The notes under the pieces: model-generated | The model's database searches: none | What the model saw: only the letters and a program-made list of their open reading frames with translations | Told to the model about the DNA's origin: nothing | Shown: piece by piece, positions 21,670 through 28,999 of the stretch | How the letters are laid out: each line of letters starts with the position of its first letter | Position numbering within the stretch: the first letter of the stretch is position 1 | Position numbers and translations under genes: made by a program | IMG/VR virus record: IMGVR_UViG_3300043449_000557 | Location: 1-40,292 of that record | Strand: one strand, 5' to 3' | From: a virus | Length of the DNA stretch: 40,292 nucleotides

Positions 21670-22125
21670 ATGCCTAACACTAAACCTGTCGGTGTTGCCT
21701 TCTCTGATCCCGAACTCGTGAGTGGAACGACCATCACGGGCGCGGCGATCAGTGGAGGCACTGTTTCCGGCGCTACTTCCGTAAGCGCAAGCGACATCAC
21801 CACGACTGGTGGTCTGTATCTTAAATCGGCTACCGTCGCGGCGGCCGGTTCGACACAGGCCAACGCGGCGGCTGTTTCGGACGGATTCACGCTTGTGTCC
21901 GCTGCGGACGGCACTAAGGGGGTTGTTCTGCCGGCGGCTATCGCTGGCCGCACGGTCATTCTTAAGAATAACGTTGCGGCGGTTTTGAAAGTTTGGCCGG
22001 CCTCGGGCGATGCTATTAACGCCATCGCTGTCGACTCAAACTTTACAATGACCAACCTAACGGCTTGTATGTATGTCGCGTATGATTCGACGACGTGGTA
22101 TTCAGTCCCGCTGGTTGCGTCTTAA
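21670..22125 (+). CDS. Probable head decoration or head-fibre protein (151 aa)
   Basis: The product starts MPNTKPVGVAFSDPELVSGT and has Gly/Ser/Thr-rich beta repeats (TITGAAISGGTVSGATSVSA) followed by a compact C-terminal domain (VILKNNVAAVLKVWPASGDA, TTWYSVPLVAS). The strong AGGAGAAGG site suggests high expression. It probably decorates the capsid with the protein encoded upstream. Confidence 0.6.
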   Translation: MPNTKPVGVAFSDPELVSGTTITGAAISGGTVSGATSVSASDITTTGGLYLKSATVAAAGSTQANAAAVSDGFTLVSAADGTKGVVLPAAIAGRTVILKNNVAAVLKVWPASGDAINAIAVDSNFTMTNLTACMYVAYDSTTWYSVPLVAS

Positions 22126-22136
22126 TTCAATCTTAC

Positions 22137-22156
22137 GGGCGGGCTACGGCCCGCCT
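22137..22156 (+). terminator. Strong hairpin, possible attenuator
   Basis: GGCGGGC-TACG-GCCCGCC forms a perfect 7-bp GC stem 12 bases after the stop of the decoration gene. No T run follows, so it may be an RNA stabiliser or pause site in place of a true terminator. Confidence 0.4.
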
Positions 22157-22177
22157 GGCCCTTACCATAGGTGAAAA

Positions 22178-22489
22178 ATGGCCGTTATTTATTTGCGCCA
22201 TCCCGTCCACGGGATGAAAGTCGCTACTATGGATCTGGAAGCAAATGCTGACATCGAAAACGGATGGGAGCGTTTCGATCCTAATGAGGTGACGGCAGAC
22301 GCTGAACCTGATACTGTTCGCAGACGCGGGCGCAGGCCAAAGGTGGATAATGACGACGACAGCGGGCGATCAGATCAACGGGGCGTTGAGGCTTCTGGGG
22401 GTTTTAGCGGAGGGCGAAACGCCTTCAGCAGAGACATCGCAGGACGCGTTGACCGCTCTGAATCAGATGATCGACTCGTGGAATACTGA
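22178..22489 (+). CDS. Small protein overprinted on the adaptor gene (103 aa)
   Basis: Residues 1-60 look like a normal small head protein: MAVIYLRHPVHGMKVATMDL, acidic middle, then TVRRRGRRPKVDNDDDSG. Such short proteins with a basic end are common before neck genes. From about residue 58 the frame overlaps the gp4-like adaptor gene for 140 bases, and the protein becomes Gly/Ser/Arg/Asp low-complexity. AGGTG before the ATG supports translation. The C-terminal tail probably arose by loss of an earlier stop. Confidence 0.65.
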   Translation: MAVIYLRHPVHGMKVATMDLEANADIENGWERFDPNEVTADAEPDTVRRRGRRPKVDNDDDSGRSDQRGVEASGGFSGGRNAFSRDIAGRVDRSESDDRLVEY

Positions 22490-23144
22490 GCGTTTATCTG
22501 TATTTGCCACACAAGATCAAATATTTACGTGGCCATCTGGCGTGCGTGAGCTGGACATTGGTCCTACCGGCGACATCATCTTAAACAATGCGCTTTTGTC
22601 TACGCAAGAATCTGTGCCACTTACAACGCAAAGTTCGCTTGAGATCTTAGCGACCATTAAGGGTGGTCGCCCTATTTTAGTGGACGACGCCACATATTTT
22701 CGCGACCCGCAGACCAATGTGTCTTACGGCATTAAGCTGATTAATCAACAGCAATACGATGGTATCGCGGTCAAGACCGTCACTAGCACTTACCCACAAG
22801 TCATGTGGGTAAATATGTCTTTTCCAAATATGACAATGACGGTGTATCCAGTTCCCCTTAGGGCGCTTGAATTTCATCTCATATCAGTAACGCCGCTTGA
22901 TACGGCGGCTACTCTAGCGACGCCGTTGTCCTTCCCACCAGGCTATTTGCGCGCGTTTAGATATAATCTGGCGTGCGAAATGGCTCCTGAGTTTGGTGTA
23001 GAGCCGTCAGCACAAGTTCAGCGAATTGCTATGTATAGCAAGCGCAATCTGAAGAGAATCAATAACCCCGATGATATTATGGCGCTGCCATATAGCATTG
23101 TTGGGACACGTCAACGCTATAACATTTATGCGGGGAACTACTAA
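22350..23144 (+). CDS. Head-tail adaptor, P22 gp4-like tail accessory factor (264 aa)
   Basis: The N-terminus MTTTAGDQINGALRLLGVLA, with TALNQMIDSWNTERLSVFAT, is the typical start of P22 gp4-type tail accessory factors. It ends with the helical RIAMYSKRNLKRINNPDDIM. The protein binds under the portal ring after packaging and forms the upper neck. Family gp4 can also have muralytic activity, but no such motif is recognised here. AAAGGTGG precedes ATG 22350. Confidence 0.88.
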   Translation: MTTTAGDQINGALRLLGVLAEGETPSAETSQDALTALNQMIDSWNTERLSVFATQDQIFTWPSGVRELDIGPTGDIILNNALLSTQESVPLTTQSSLEILATIKGGRPILVDDATYFRDPQTNVSYGIKLINQQQYDGIAVKTVTSTYPQVMWVNMSFPNMTMTVYPVPLRALEFHLISVTPLDTAATLATPLSFPPGYLRAFRYNLACEMAPEFGVEPSAQVQRIAMYSKRNLKRINNPDDIMALPYSIVGTRQRYNIYAGNY

Positions 23145-24103
23145 TGTCTACCGTTAAAATTGCTGATCTTCCTGTCGCTACCAGCGTAGCTGACATAGCT
23201 GTTTTGCCGGTTGTTCAGGGCGACATAACGCAGCAGGCGACCAAAACTACATTTCTTACCGGTGTGACGCTGACAAACCCCAATATCGGCACGCCATCAG
23301 CAGGCACGTTGACCAACTGTACAGGTCTGCCCATTAATACTGGGACGGTAGACACTTTAGCCGCTAATCGTGGCGGCACGGGTCTTACATCTCTAGGATC
23401 TAATATACCGACATTTCTTCAAACGCCGACTTCGGCTAATTTGGCCGCTGCGTTAACCGATGAAACTGGCTCGGGCAGCGCGGTGTTTGCCACATCGCCT
23501 ACGTTAACGTCGCCTACGTTGACGACACCTGTTCTTGGCGTGGCTACAGCCACGAGCATTAATAAAGTAACTATAACTGCGCCAGCTACATCGGCAACGC
23601 TTACTATTGCCAATGGTAAAACCATTACGGCGAACAGTTCTCTCACGCTGGCGGGCGTGGACGCCAAGACGCTCACCGTCAACAACTCGCTCACGCTGGC
23701 GGGCACCGACGCGACGGTGATAACGTTCCCCGCGACGAACGCCACGATTGCGCGGACAGACGCCGCGCAAACGTTCACGGGCGCGCAGACCTTCTCCGGC
23801 CCTATCGTCGGCGGGGTGCAGGCGCTCAGCGGGCCGGGCGCTGTTGATGTCGTGTCGTTCACGACAGCGTTCACGTCCACCGCCACCGGTGACGCGCTCA
23901 CGCTCGCGAACGGCGTCGCGGGGCAGATCAAGACCGTAGTGTATGTGGCCGAAGCCGCAGGCGCGGACACTGGCGTTTTGACGCCTACCACGCCTCTGGG
24001 TTACGCCACCATCACGTTCACCGCCGTTGGCGATTCAGTGACGCTGCAATACCTCACGCAAGGATGGGCCGTTATCGGCGTTCGTGGCGCGACGGTGGCC
24101 TAA
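23144..24103 (+). CDS. Fibre-type protein with mosaic composition (319 aa)
   Basis: An anchor-like start (VKIADLPVATSVADIAVLPV, VVQGDITQQA) resembles the tailspike start at 14631. Typical fibre repeats follow (GTPSAGTLTNCTGLP, ANRGGTGLTSLGSN). The region around residues 165-200 repeats SSLTLAGVDAKTLTVNNSLT, LAGTDATV. From about base 23640 the DNA becomes clearly more GC-rich, so the C-terminal half may come from another source. It starts at the adaptor stop (TAATG). Confidence 0.75.
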   Translation: MSTVKIADLPVATSVADIAVLPVVQGDITQQATKTTFLTGVTLTNPNIGTPSAGTLTNCTGLPINTGTVDTLAANRGGTGLTSLGSNIPTFLQTPTSANLAAALTDETGSGSAVFATSPTLTSPTLTTPVLGVATATSINKVTITAPATSATLTIANGKTITANSSLTLAGVDAKTLTVNNSLTLAGTDATVITFPATNATIARTDAAQTFTGAQTFSGPIVGGVQALSGPGAVDVVSFTTAFTSTATGDALTLANGVAGQIKTVVYVAEAAGADTGVLTPTTPLGYATITFTAVGDSVTLQYLTQGWAVIGVRGATVA

Positions 24104-24106
24104 AGC

Positions 24107-25636
24107 ATGAAGACGCCCATTCTAGGCTCGTCATACGTTGCTCGCAGCATCAATGCCGCCGACAACAGAATGGTGAACCTTTATCCCGAGATTGTGCCCG
24201 AAGGCGGTAAAGAGCCGGCGTATCTTATGCGCGCGCCGGGCCTGCGGCTTTTACAGACTGTTGGCGACGGTCCTATTCGTGGGCTGTGGACATACGGCGG
24301 GTATGGATTTGTTGTTTCCGGGGAAAAACTTTACCGTATTGATTCGTCTTGGAATGCGACGCTGAAAGGCACCGTTTCTGGGATGGGCCCGGTCAGCATG
24401 GCCGATAATGGCACGCAGCTATTTATCGCCTGCAATGGCCCTAGCTACATTTATAATTTGACCACGGATGTTTTTGCTCCGATAGCAGATCCCGATTTTC
24501 CTGGCGCGGTCACTGTCGGTTATATTGACGGCTATTTTGTTTTTAACGAGCCCAACAGTCAGCGGTTTTGGGTTACGTCTTTATTAGACGGTCTGTCTGT
24601 TGACCCACTGGATTTTGCCAGCGCGGAAGGTTCGCCGGACGGGCTCGTGTCGCTCATCGTCGATCACCGGGAAATTTGGCTTTTCGGCACCAATTCTGTC
24701 GAGGTTTGGTATGACGCCGGACTTCAAGATTTTCCGCTTGCGCGTATTCAAGGCGCGTTCAATGAAATAGGCTGCGCAGCGGCTTATTCCGTTGCGAAGC
24801 TAGATAATGGGCTATTTTGGCTGGGAGCGGACGCTCGCGGTAAAGGCATCGTTTATCGGTCGCAAGGTTATACCGGCCAGCGCATAAGCACACATGCCGT
24901 TGAATGGCAGATCCAGCAATATTCAGACATCTCGGACGCTATTGGCTATACATATCAACAGGACGGCCATTCTTTCTACGTCTTGATTTTCCCTACCGCC
25001 AATACAACTTGGGTCTATGACGTTGCAACTGGCTCATGGCATGAACGCGCTGGATGGGCGTATGATCAATTTACGCGTCATCGCAGCAACTGCCAGATGG
25101 CGTTCAGTAATGAAATCGTCGTCGGGGATTATCAAAACGGCAATATCTATGCCTTTGATATGACTAAATATACCGACAACGGCGATATTCAAAAATGGCT
25201 TCGTCGTTGGCGAGCGCTTCCAACGGGTCAAAATGATTTAAAACGAACAACGCAGCATAGTCTTCAGTTAGATTGTGAAACGGGCGTTGGTTTGGACGGA
25301 TATGATCCGTTTACCGTCATAATAAATCTGTTAGCTTCTGAATATGATCAATTAATTACGACCGAGTCAGGCAATAATATATTGTTGGATTTTGAAACGA
25401 CACAAGGCGCTAACCCACAAGTCATGCTTCGTTGGTCTGACGATGGTGGTCATACTTGGTCCAGTGAACATTGGAAATCTATGGGTAAAATTGGCCGGTA
25501 TGGATTCAGAACGATCTGGCGGCGGCTTGGCATGACCTTGAAAATCCGCGACCGTGTGTATGAAGTGTCGGGAACAGACCCAGTGAAGATCGCCATTATG
25601 GGTGCGGAACTTATTTTGAGCCCGACAAATGCCTAA
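24107..25636 (+). CDS. Packaged DNA stabilization protein, P22 gp10-like (509 aa)
   Basis: The sequence MKTPILGSSYVARSINAADN RMVNLYPE, the beta-propeller-type repeats (GLWTYGGYGFVVSGEKLYRI, STWVYDVATGSWHERAGW-like segments) and the length fit P22 gp10 (Phage_stabilise), about 472 aa. It closes the neck below gp4 so that packaged DNA stays in, and later holds the tail needle and spikes. The gene begins 4 bases after the fibre gene and overlaps the next gene by 8. Confidence 0.88.
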   Translation: MKTPILGSSYVARSINAADNRMVNLYPEIVPEGGKEPAYLMRAPGLRLLQTVGDGPIRGLWTYGGYGFVVSGEKLYRIDSSWNATLKGTVSGMGPVSMADNGTQLFIACNGPSYIYNLTTDVFAPIADPDFPGAVTVGYIDGYFVFNEPNSQRFWVTSLLDGLSVDPLDFASAEGSPDGLVSLIVDHREIWLFGTNSVEVWYDAGLQDFPLARIQGAFNEIGCAAAYSVAKLDNGLFWLGADARGKGIVYRSQGYTGQRISTHAVEWQIQQYSDISDAIGYTYQQDGHSFYVLIFPTANTTWVYDVATGSWHERAGWAYDQFTRHRSNCQMAFSNEIVVGDYQNGNIYAFDMTKYTDNGDIQKWLRRWRALPTGQNDLKRTTQHSLQLDCETGVGLDGYDPFTVIINLLASEYDQLITTESGNNILLDFETTQGANPQVMLRWSDDGGHTWSSEHWKSMGKIGRYGFRTIWRRLGMTLKIRDRVYEVSGTDPVKIAIMGAELILSPTNA

Positions 25637-26489
25637 TAGTCCGCTAAATATAACGCAGATCCCAGCGCTCCGCGTCCCTATTATCGATCCTCGAACGGGA
25701 CTGATGGCGCGTGAATGGTATTTGTTCTTTTTTAGCCTGTTTAATTTATCCGGAGCAGGGTCAAATACTTTAACTTTAACGGATCTTCAGGTCGGCCCCG
25801 CCGACTCTATAGTTGCGACAGAACAAGACGTTGTTAATAAAGCGCTTCAGGCCCTTGGCGTAACGCCGGACGAGCCTGGCTGGTCGTCATCGCAAGGGCC
25901 TATCGAAACTGCGCTTCAGGGTTTTGGCGTTACGCCGACCGATGCCGAATGGATGGCGCAGCAGTTATCGGTATTTAATGGACTTGACGCCCTTGCCGTA
26001 GCGCCAGTTTATACCCCGCAAGTTCCTGACACGCGGTATGGCGTGTTTTCGGACACGACCACGCAGACGGCGGCGGCAATAAACACGGCTTATGCGGTCA
26101 CGTTTAACACGACTGATCTATCTAACGGTGTTTACATAGGCGCAACAACATCACAGGTGTTTGTAGACAGACTCGGTATATACAACTTTCAGTTTTCGGC
26201 TCAGCTAGATAAGGCCGGCGCGGCCGCGCGCGATGTTTATATTTGGGCGGACATTAACGGCACGACGCAGCCAAATACAGGCACCAAGATTACTCTTGTC
26301 GGCAATAATGCTGCGGCCGTAGCGGCATGGAACTTTGTGTTTCGGCTTAACGCAGGTGACTATTTTAGGCTTATGTGGTCTACTAACGACACGGCATGTC
26401 AAATATCAGCCGTCGCTGCGGCGGCTCCTGTCCCCGCTATCCCGTCTGTCATTCTGACCGTGACCGATAACATAGGAATTACACGCTAA
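25629..26489 (+). CDS. Tail fibre or needle-type protein, C-terminal jelly-roll-like domain (286 aa)
   Basis: Residues 1-40 (LNITQIPALRVPIIDPRTGL, MAREWYLFFFSLFN) are a common phage virion anchor. An internal duplication LQALGVTPDEPGW / LQGFGVTPTDAEW follows near 75 and 96. The C-terminal 140 residues (FSDTTTQTAAAINTAYAVTF, GIYNFQFSAQLDK) look like a C1q/TNF-like trimeric knob. Position after the gp10-like gene suits a tail needle or fibre. It overlaps the next gene by one base. Confidence 0.7.
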   Translation: MPNSPLNITQIPALRVPIIDPRTGLMAREWYLFFFSLFNLSGAGSNTLTLTDLQVGPADSIVATEQDVVNKALQALGVTPDEPGWSSSQGPIETALQGFGVTPTDAEWMAQQLSVFNGLDALAVAPVYTPQVPDTRYGVFSDTTTQTAAAINTAYAVTFNTTDLSNGVYIGATTSQVFVDRLGIYNFQFSAQLDKAGAAARDVYIWADINGTTQPNTGTKITLVGNNAAAVAAWNFVFRLNAGDYFRLMWSTNDTACQISAVAAAAPVPAIPSVILTVTDNIGITR

Positions 26490-27334
26490 TGGCTAGTCTC
26501 GGCCCCGCACCTAAAGCGCAATTTTTTACCGCTGATGGCCAGCCGCTCGTAGGCGGTAAGGTCTATACTTATGCAGCCGGGACAACAACGCCGTTGGCCA
26601 CCTACACAAGTTCGTCCGGCGCAACCACTAATCCTAACCCAATAATTCTGGACGGGCGCGGCGAGTGCAATCTTTGGTTTTCACCTTCAGTAACATACAA
26701 AATTAAATTAACCGATAGTAATGACGTTGAGATATATGTCGTTGATAACATTATCAGTAGCGGTTATGTTTCTAGTGGCGTCATAGTAAACAGTTCTATT
26801 GTTAACGGAACTATATCTAACGCAACTATATCAGGCGCGACTATATCTGACAGCACTGTTGACAATACTATTATAGGCGCAACGTCGCCAACGACGGCTA
26901 CGTTCACTACTTTTTCTGGCACATGGGCGTCATTGCCGGCCGGGACAAAGATGCTGTTTGTTCAGACGGCAGCACCTACCGGATGGACTAAGCTGACGAC
27001 TGACGACAATAAAGCGCTACGCATCGTATCCGGCACGGCTGGAACGGGCGGTTCCGTAGCGTTTACAACGGCTTTCAGTTCTCAGGCCATCACCGGCACC
27101 GTTGGCGACACTACGCTTGATATAACTCAAATTCCATCTCATACGCATTCTTACACGGCTGCAGGCGGCGTTACTCTTGTTAATGGCGGCGCTACTTTCT
27201 CGTCATTGATAAATGCGTCAGGGCTTACTACAGGTGCGACGGGCGGTGGTTTGCCGCATACGCATAGTCTTACTGCCACGGCTCTTAACCTAGCCGTTCA
27301 GTATGTAGACGCCATCATAGCGGTGAAGAACTGA
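26489..27334 (+). CDS. Tail fibre protein with collar-type domain (281 aa)
   Basis: Residues 8-85 (PKAQFFTADGQPLVGGKVYT, LDGRGECNLWFSPSVTYKIK) are a frequent phage fibre N-terminal domain. A Ser/Thr/Ile repeat (IVNGTISNATISGATISDST) forms a shaft. The end carries a collar-like head (VQTAAPTGWTKLT, ITQIPSHTHSYTA, GGGLPHTHSLTA) with the paired HTH motif seen in metal-binding fibre tips. It probably contacts the host surface. Confidence 0.78.
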   Translation: MASLGPAPKAQFFTADGQPLVGGKVYTYAAGTTTPLATYTSSSGATTNPNPIILDGRGECNLWFSPSVTYKIKLTDSNDVEIYVVDNIISSGYVSSGVIVNSSIVNGTISNATISGATISDSTVDNTIIGATSPTTATFTTFSGTWASLPAGTKMLFVQTAAPTGWTKLTTDDNKALRIVSGTAGTGGSVAFTTAFSSQAITGTVGDTTLDITQIPSHTHSYTAAGGVTLVNGGATFSSLINASGLTTGATGGGLPHTHSLTATALNLAVQYVDAIIAVKN

Positions 27335-27591
27335 TGGAACTGAAAAACGGGAATTTTTGTCCGCTCATTAAAAAAGACTGCGTGCAACTTAAATGCGCGT
27401 GGTTTACGCTTTTGCGCGGGACAAACCCTAATACTGGCAAAGAGATCGACGAATGGATGTGCGCCATATCGGCAATGCCAATGCTTCAGATTGAAGTCGC
27501 CAAAGAAGCGCGACAAGGGGCAGCGGCCACAGAATCATTCCGAAATGAAGTTGTTGCCTTTAATCAAGACCCTATTCGTCGCTTATCATAA
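27334..27591 (+). CDS. Small Cys-rich conserved phage protein (85 aa)
   Basis: The N-terminal half has CPLIKKDCVQLKCAWF and, further on, a fourth Cys in DEWMCAIS, a spacing that could hold a metal or Fe-S cluster. The rest is a helix rich in Glu, Ala and Arg. The same small protein occurs in many phages beside tail genes; its function is unknown. Start and upstream stop overlap (TGATGG). Confidence 0.7.
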   Translation: MELKNGNFCPLIKKDCVQLKCAWFTLLRGTNPNTGKEIDEWMCAISAMPMLQIEVAKEARQGAAATESFRNEVVAFNQDPIRRLS

Positions 27592-27599
27592 GGTGATCC

Positions 27600-27935
27600 A
27601 TGACCGTTACACCCACAAATATTATCCCGTCTAAAACGGCCGAAAACGCGCAGACCACACAATACACGTCGACTGGCGTTACGACCATTATAGATAAGTT
27701 CACAGCGACTAATTACGGCGCTACGGCTGCAACGATCAGTGTCAATCTCGTGACCGTGCTAGACATAGCCGGCAACCAGAACTTGATCGTCAAGACTAAA
27801 ACGCTCCAGCCAAGCGAATGCTATACGTTTCCAGAGATCGTCGGGCATATCCTGTCTAATGGTAGCTTCATCTCAACTATTGCCAGTGCGGCTACGACCA
27901 TCAATATCCGCGCCAGTGGGCGCGTGGTTACGTAA
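27600..27935 (+). CDS. Small beta-rich virion protein (111 aa)
   Basis: The product is Thr/Ile-rich with regular beta pattern (TGVTTIIDKFTATNYGATAA, TINIRASGRVVT). It resembles small accessory proteins of phage tails or heads. A good AAGGTG site lies upstream and its stop overlaps the next ATG. No precise family is recognised. Confidence 0.65.
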   Translation: MTVTPTNIIPSKTAENAQTTQYTSTGVTTIIDKFTATNYGATAATISVNLVTVLDIAGNQNLIVKTKTLQPSECYTFPEIVGHILSNGSFISTIASAATTINIRASGRVVT

Positions 27936-28291
27936 TGACGACGCGGCTAATCGATGACCGCAAATCCGCGCTATTGATCGGATTTAAGGCAACGCATTGG
28001 CATGTCGAGACATCATACGACGATTACGTGCGGGTCGCTGCCGATTGGGATGTTAAGGCGATAGAACGAGACGGTCACGTGATCGGAGCGGTCTATTCCA
28101 AAAATGGCGAAACTCATGTATCTATATTACCTGAGTTTAGACGGCGTTGGCTAACAAAAGGGCTCTTGAAGGATATTTTGGCGGATATGACATTTACACG
28201 CATAACGCCAGGACATGACTTCATGTATAACATCTTGAATAGACTAGGTTTTGTCCCGCAAGCGGACGGAACGCTGATAAGAGAGAACTGA
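27935..28291 (+). CDS. GNAT-fold-like protein, possible P22 gp14-type head assembly factor (118 aa)
   Basis: The order IERDGHVIGAVYSKNGETHV, SILPEFRRRWLTKGLLKDIL, NILNRLGFVPQADG resembles a reduced acetyltransferase fold, as in DUF2824/P22 gp14-type proteins that precede the ejection genes. No clear acetyl-CoA loop is visible, so enzymatic activity is doubtful. Position directly before the gp7-like gene agrees with a role in head or ejection-protein assembly. Confidence 0.65.
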   Translation: MTTRLIDDRKSALLIGFKATHWHVETSYDDYVRVAADWDVKAIERDGHVIGAVYSKNGETHVSILPEFRRRWLTKGLLKDILADMTFTRITPGHDFMYNILNRLGFVPQADGTLIREN

Positions 28292-28292
28292 C

Positions 28293-28988
28293 ATGGGTTT
28301 TTCAGCCGCCGCTAATGCTCAGAACCAAGGCACTCAGCAGGCCATGATGATGCAGGCCTTGCAGGCCCAGCAGGCCCAGCAGGCGCTTGAACGAGGTCAG
28401 CAACAGGCTACGGCGGCCTATCAGCCCTACTCGCAGTTTGGACAGGAAGCCACGAATAGGCTGGCCGTCCTCATGGGTCTACGCCCCGGCGTTGACTCCG
28501 GCAGTCTTATGCAGCAGCCCACGGCGGCGCAGCTTGAGATGGACCCCGGCTATGCGTTCCGCGAACAGCAGGGGATGCAGGCGGTCAACCGTTCGGCGGC
28601 GGCGCAGGCGGGCCTTCAGTCCGGCGCAGCGCTGAAAGCGGCGCAGCGATTCGGGCAGGATCTGGCCAGTCAGGAATATGGCAACGCCTATAACCGATTT
28701 ATGGCTAACCGCGCCAATCAGATCGGATTGCTTCAGGGCGGCACGCAGACCGGCTTTGGCGCGGCGCAGGGCATTGGCAACGCGGCGCTTCAGACTGGCA
28801 CTAATCTAGCACAGAATTATCAGAATCTCGGGCAGGCTATGGGTCAAGGTTACGCTAATATCGGCGCGAACAACGCCAGCGCCTATATGGGGCCGACAAA
28901 CGCGATGACTTCATTGCTTGGCCAAGCTCTTCAGGCTGGTGGCGCATACGCCGGTTATAAGGCTGGTCTGGATAAACCTCTTTTTTAA
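28293..28988 (+). CDS. Ejection protein, P22 gp7-like (231 aa)
   Basis: The protein is very rich in Gln, Ala and Gly with almost no charge clusters (QALQAQQAQQALERGQQQAT, GTQTGFGAAQGIGNAALQ). It has the conserved phage stretch DPGYAFREQQGMQAVNRSAA. This is typical of the smallest internal virion protein released into the cell envelope at infection. It begins the three-gene ejection block. Confidence 0.78.
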   Translation: MGFSAAANAQNQGTQQAMMMQALQAQQAQQALERGQQQATAAYQPYSQFGQEATNRLAVLMGLRPGVDSGSLMQQPTAAQLEMDPGYAFREQQGMQAVNRSAAAQAGLQSGAALKAAQRFGQDLASQEYGNAYNRFMANRANQIGLLQGGTQTGFGAAQGIGNAALQTGTNLAQNYQNLGQAMGQGYANIGANNASAYMGPTNAMTSLLGQALQAGGAYAGYKAGLDKPLF

Positions 28989-28999
28989 GGTAGAGCAGA

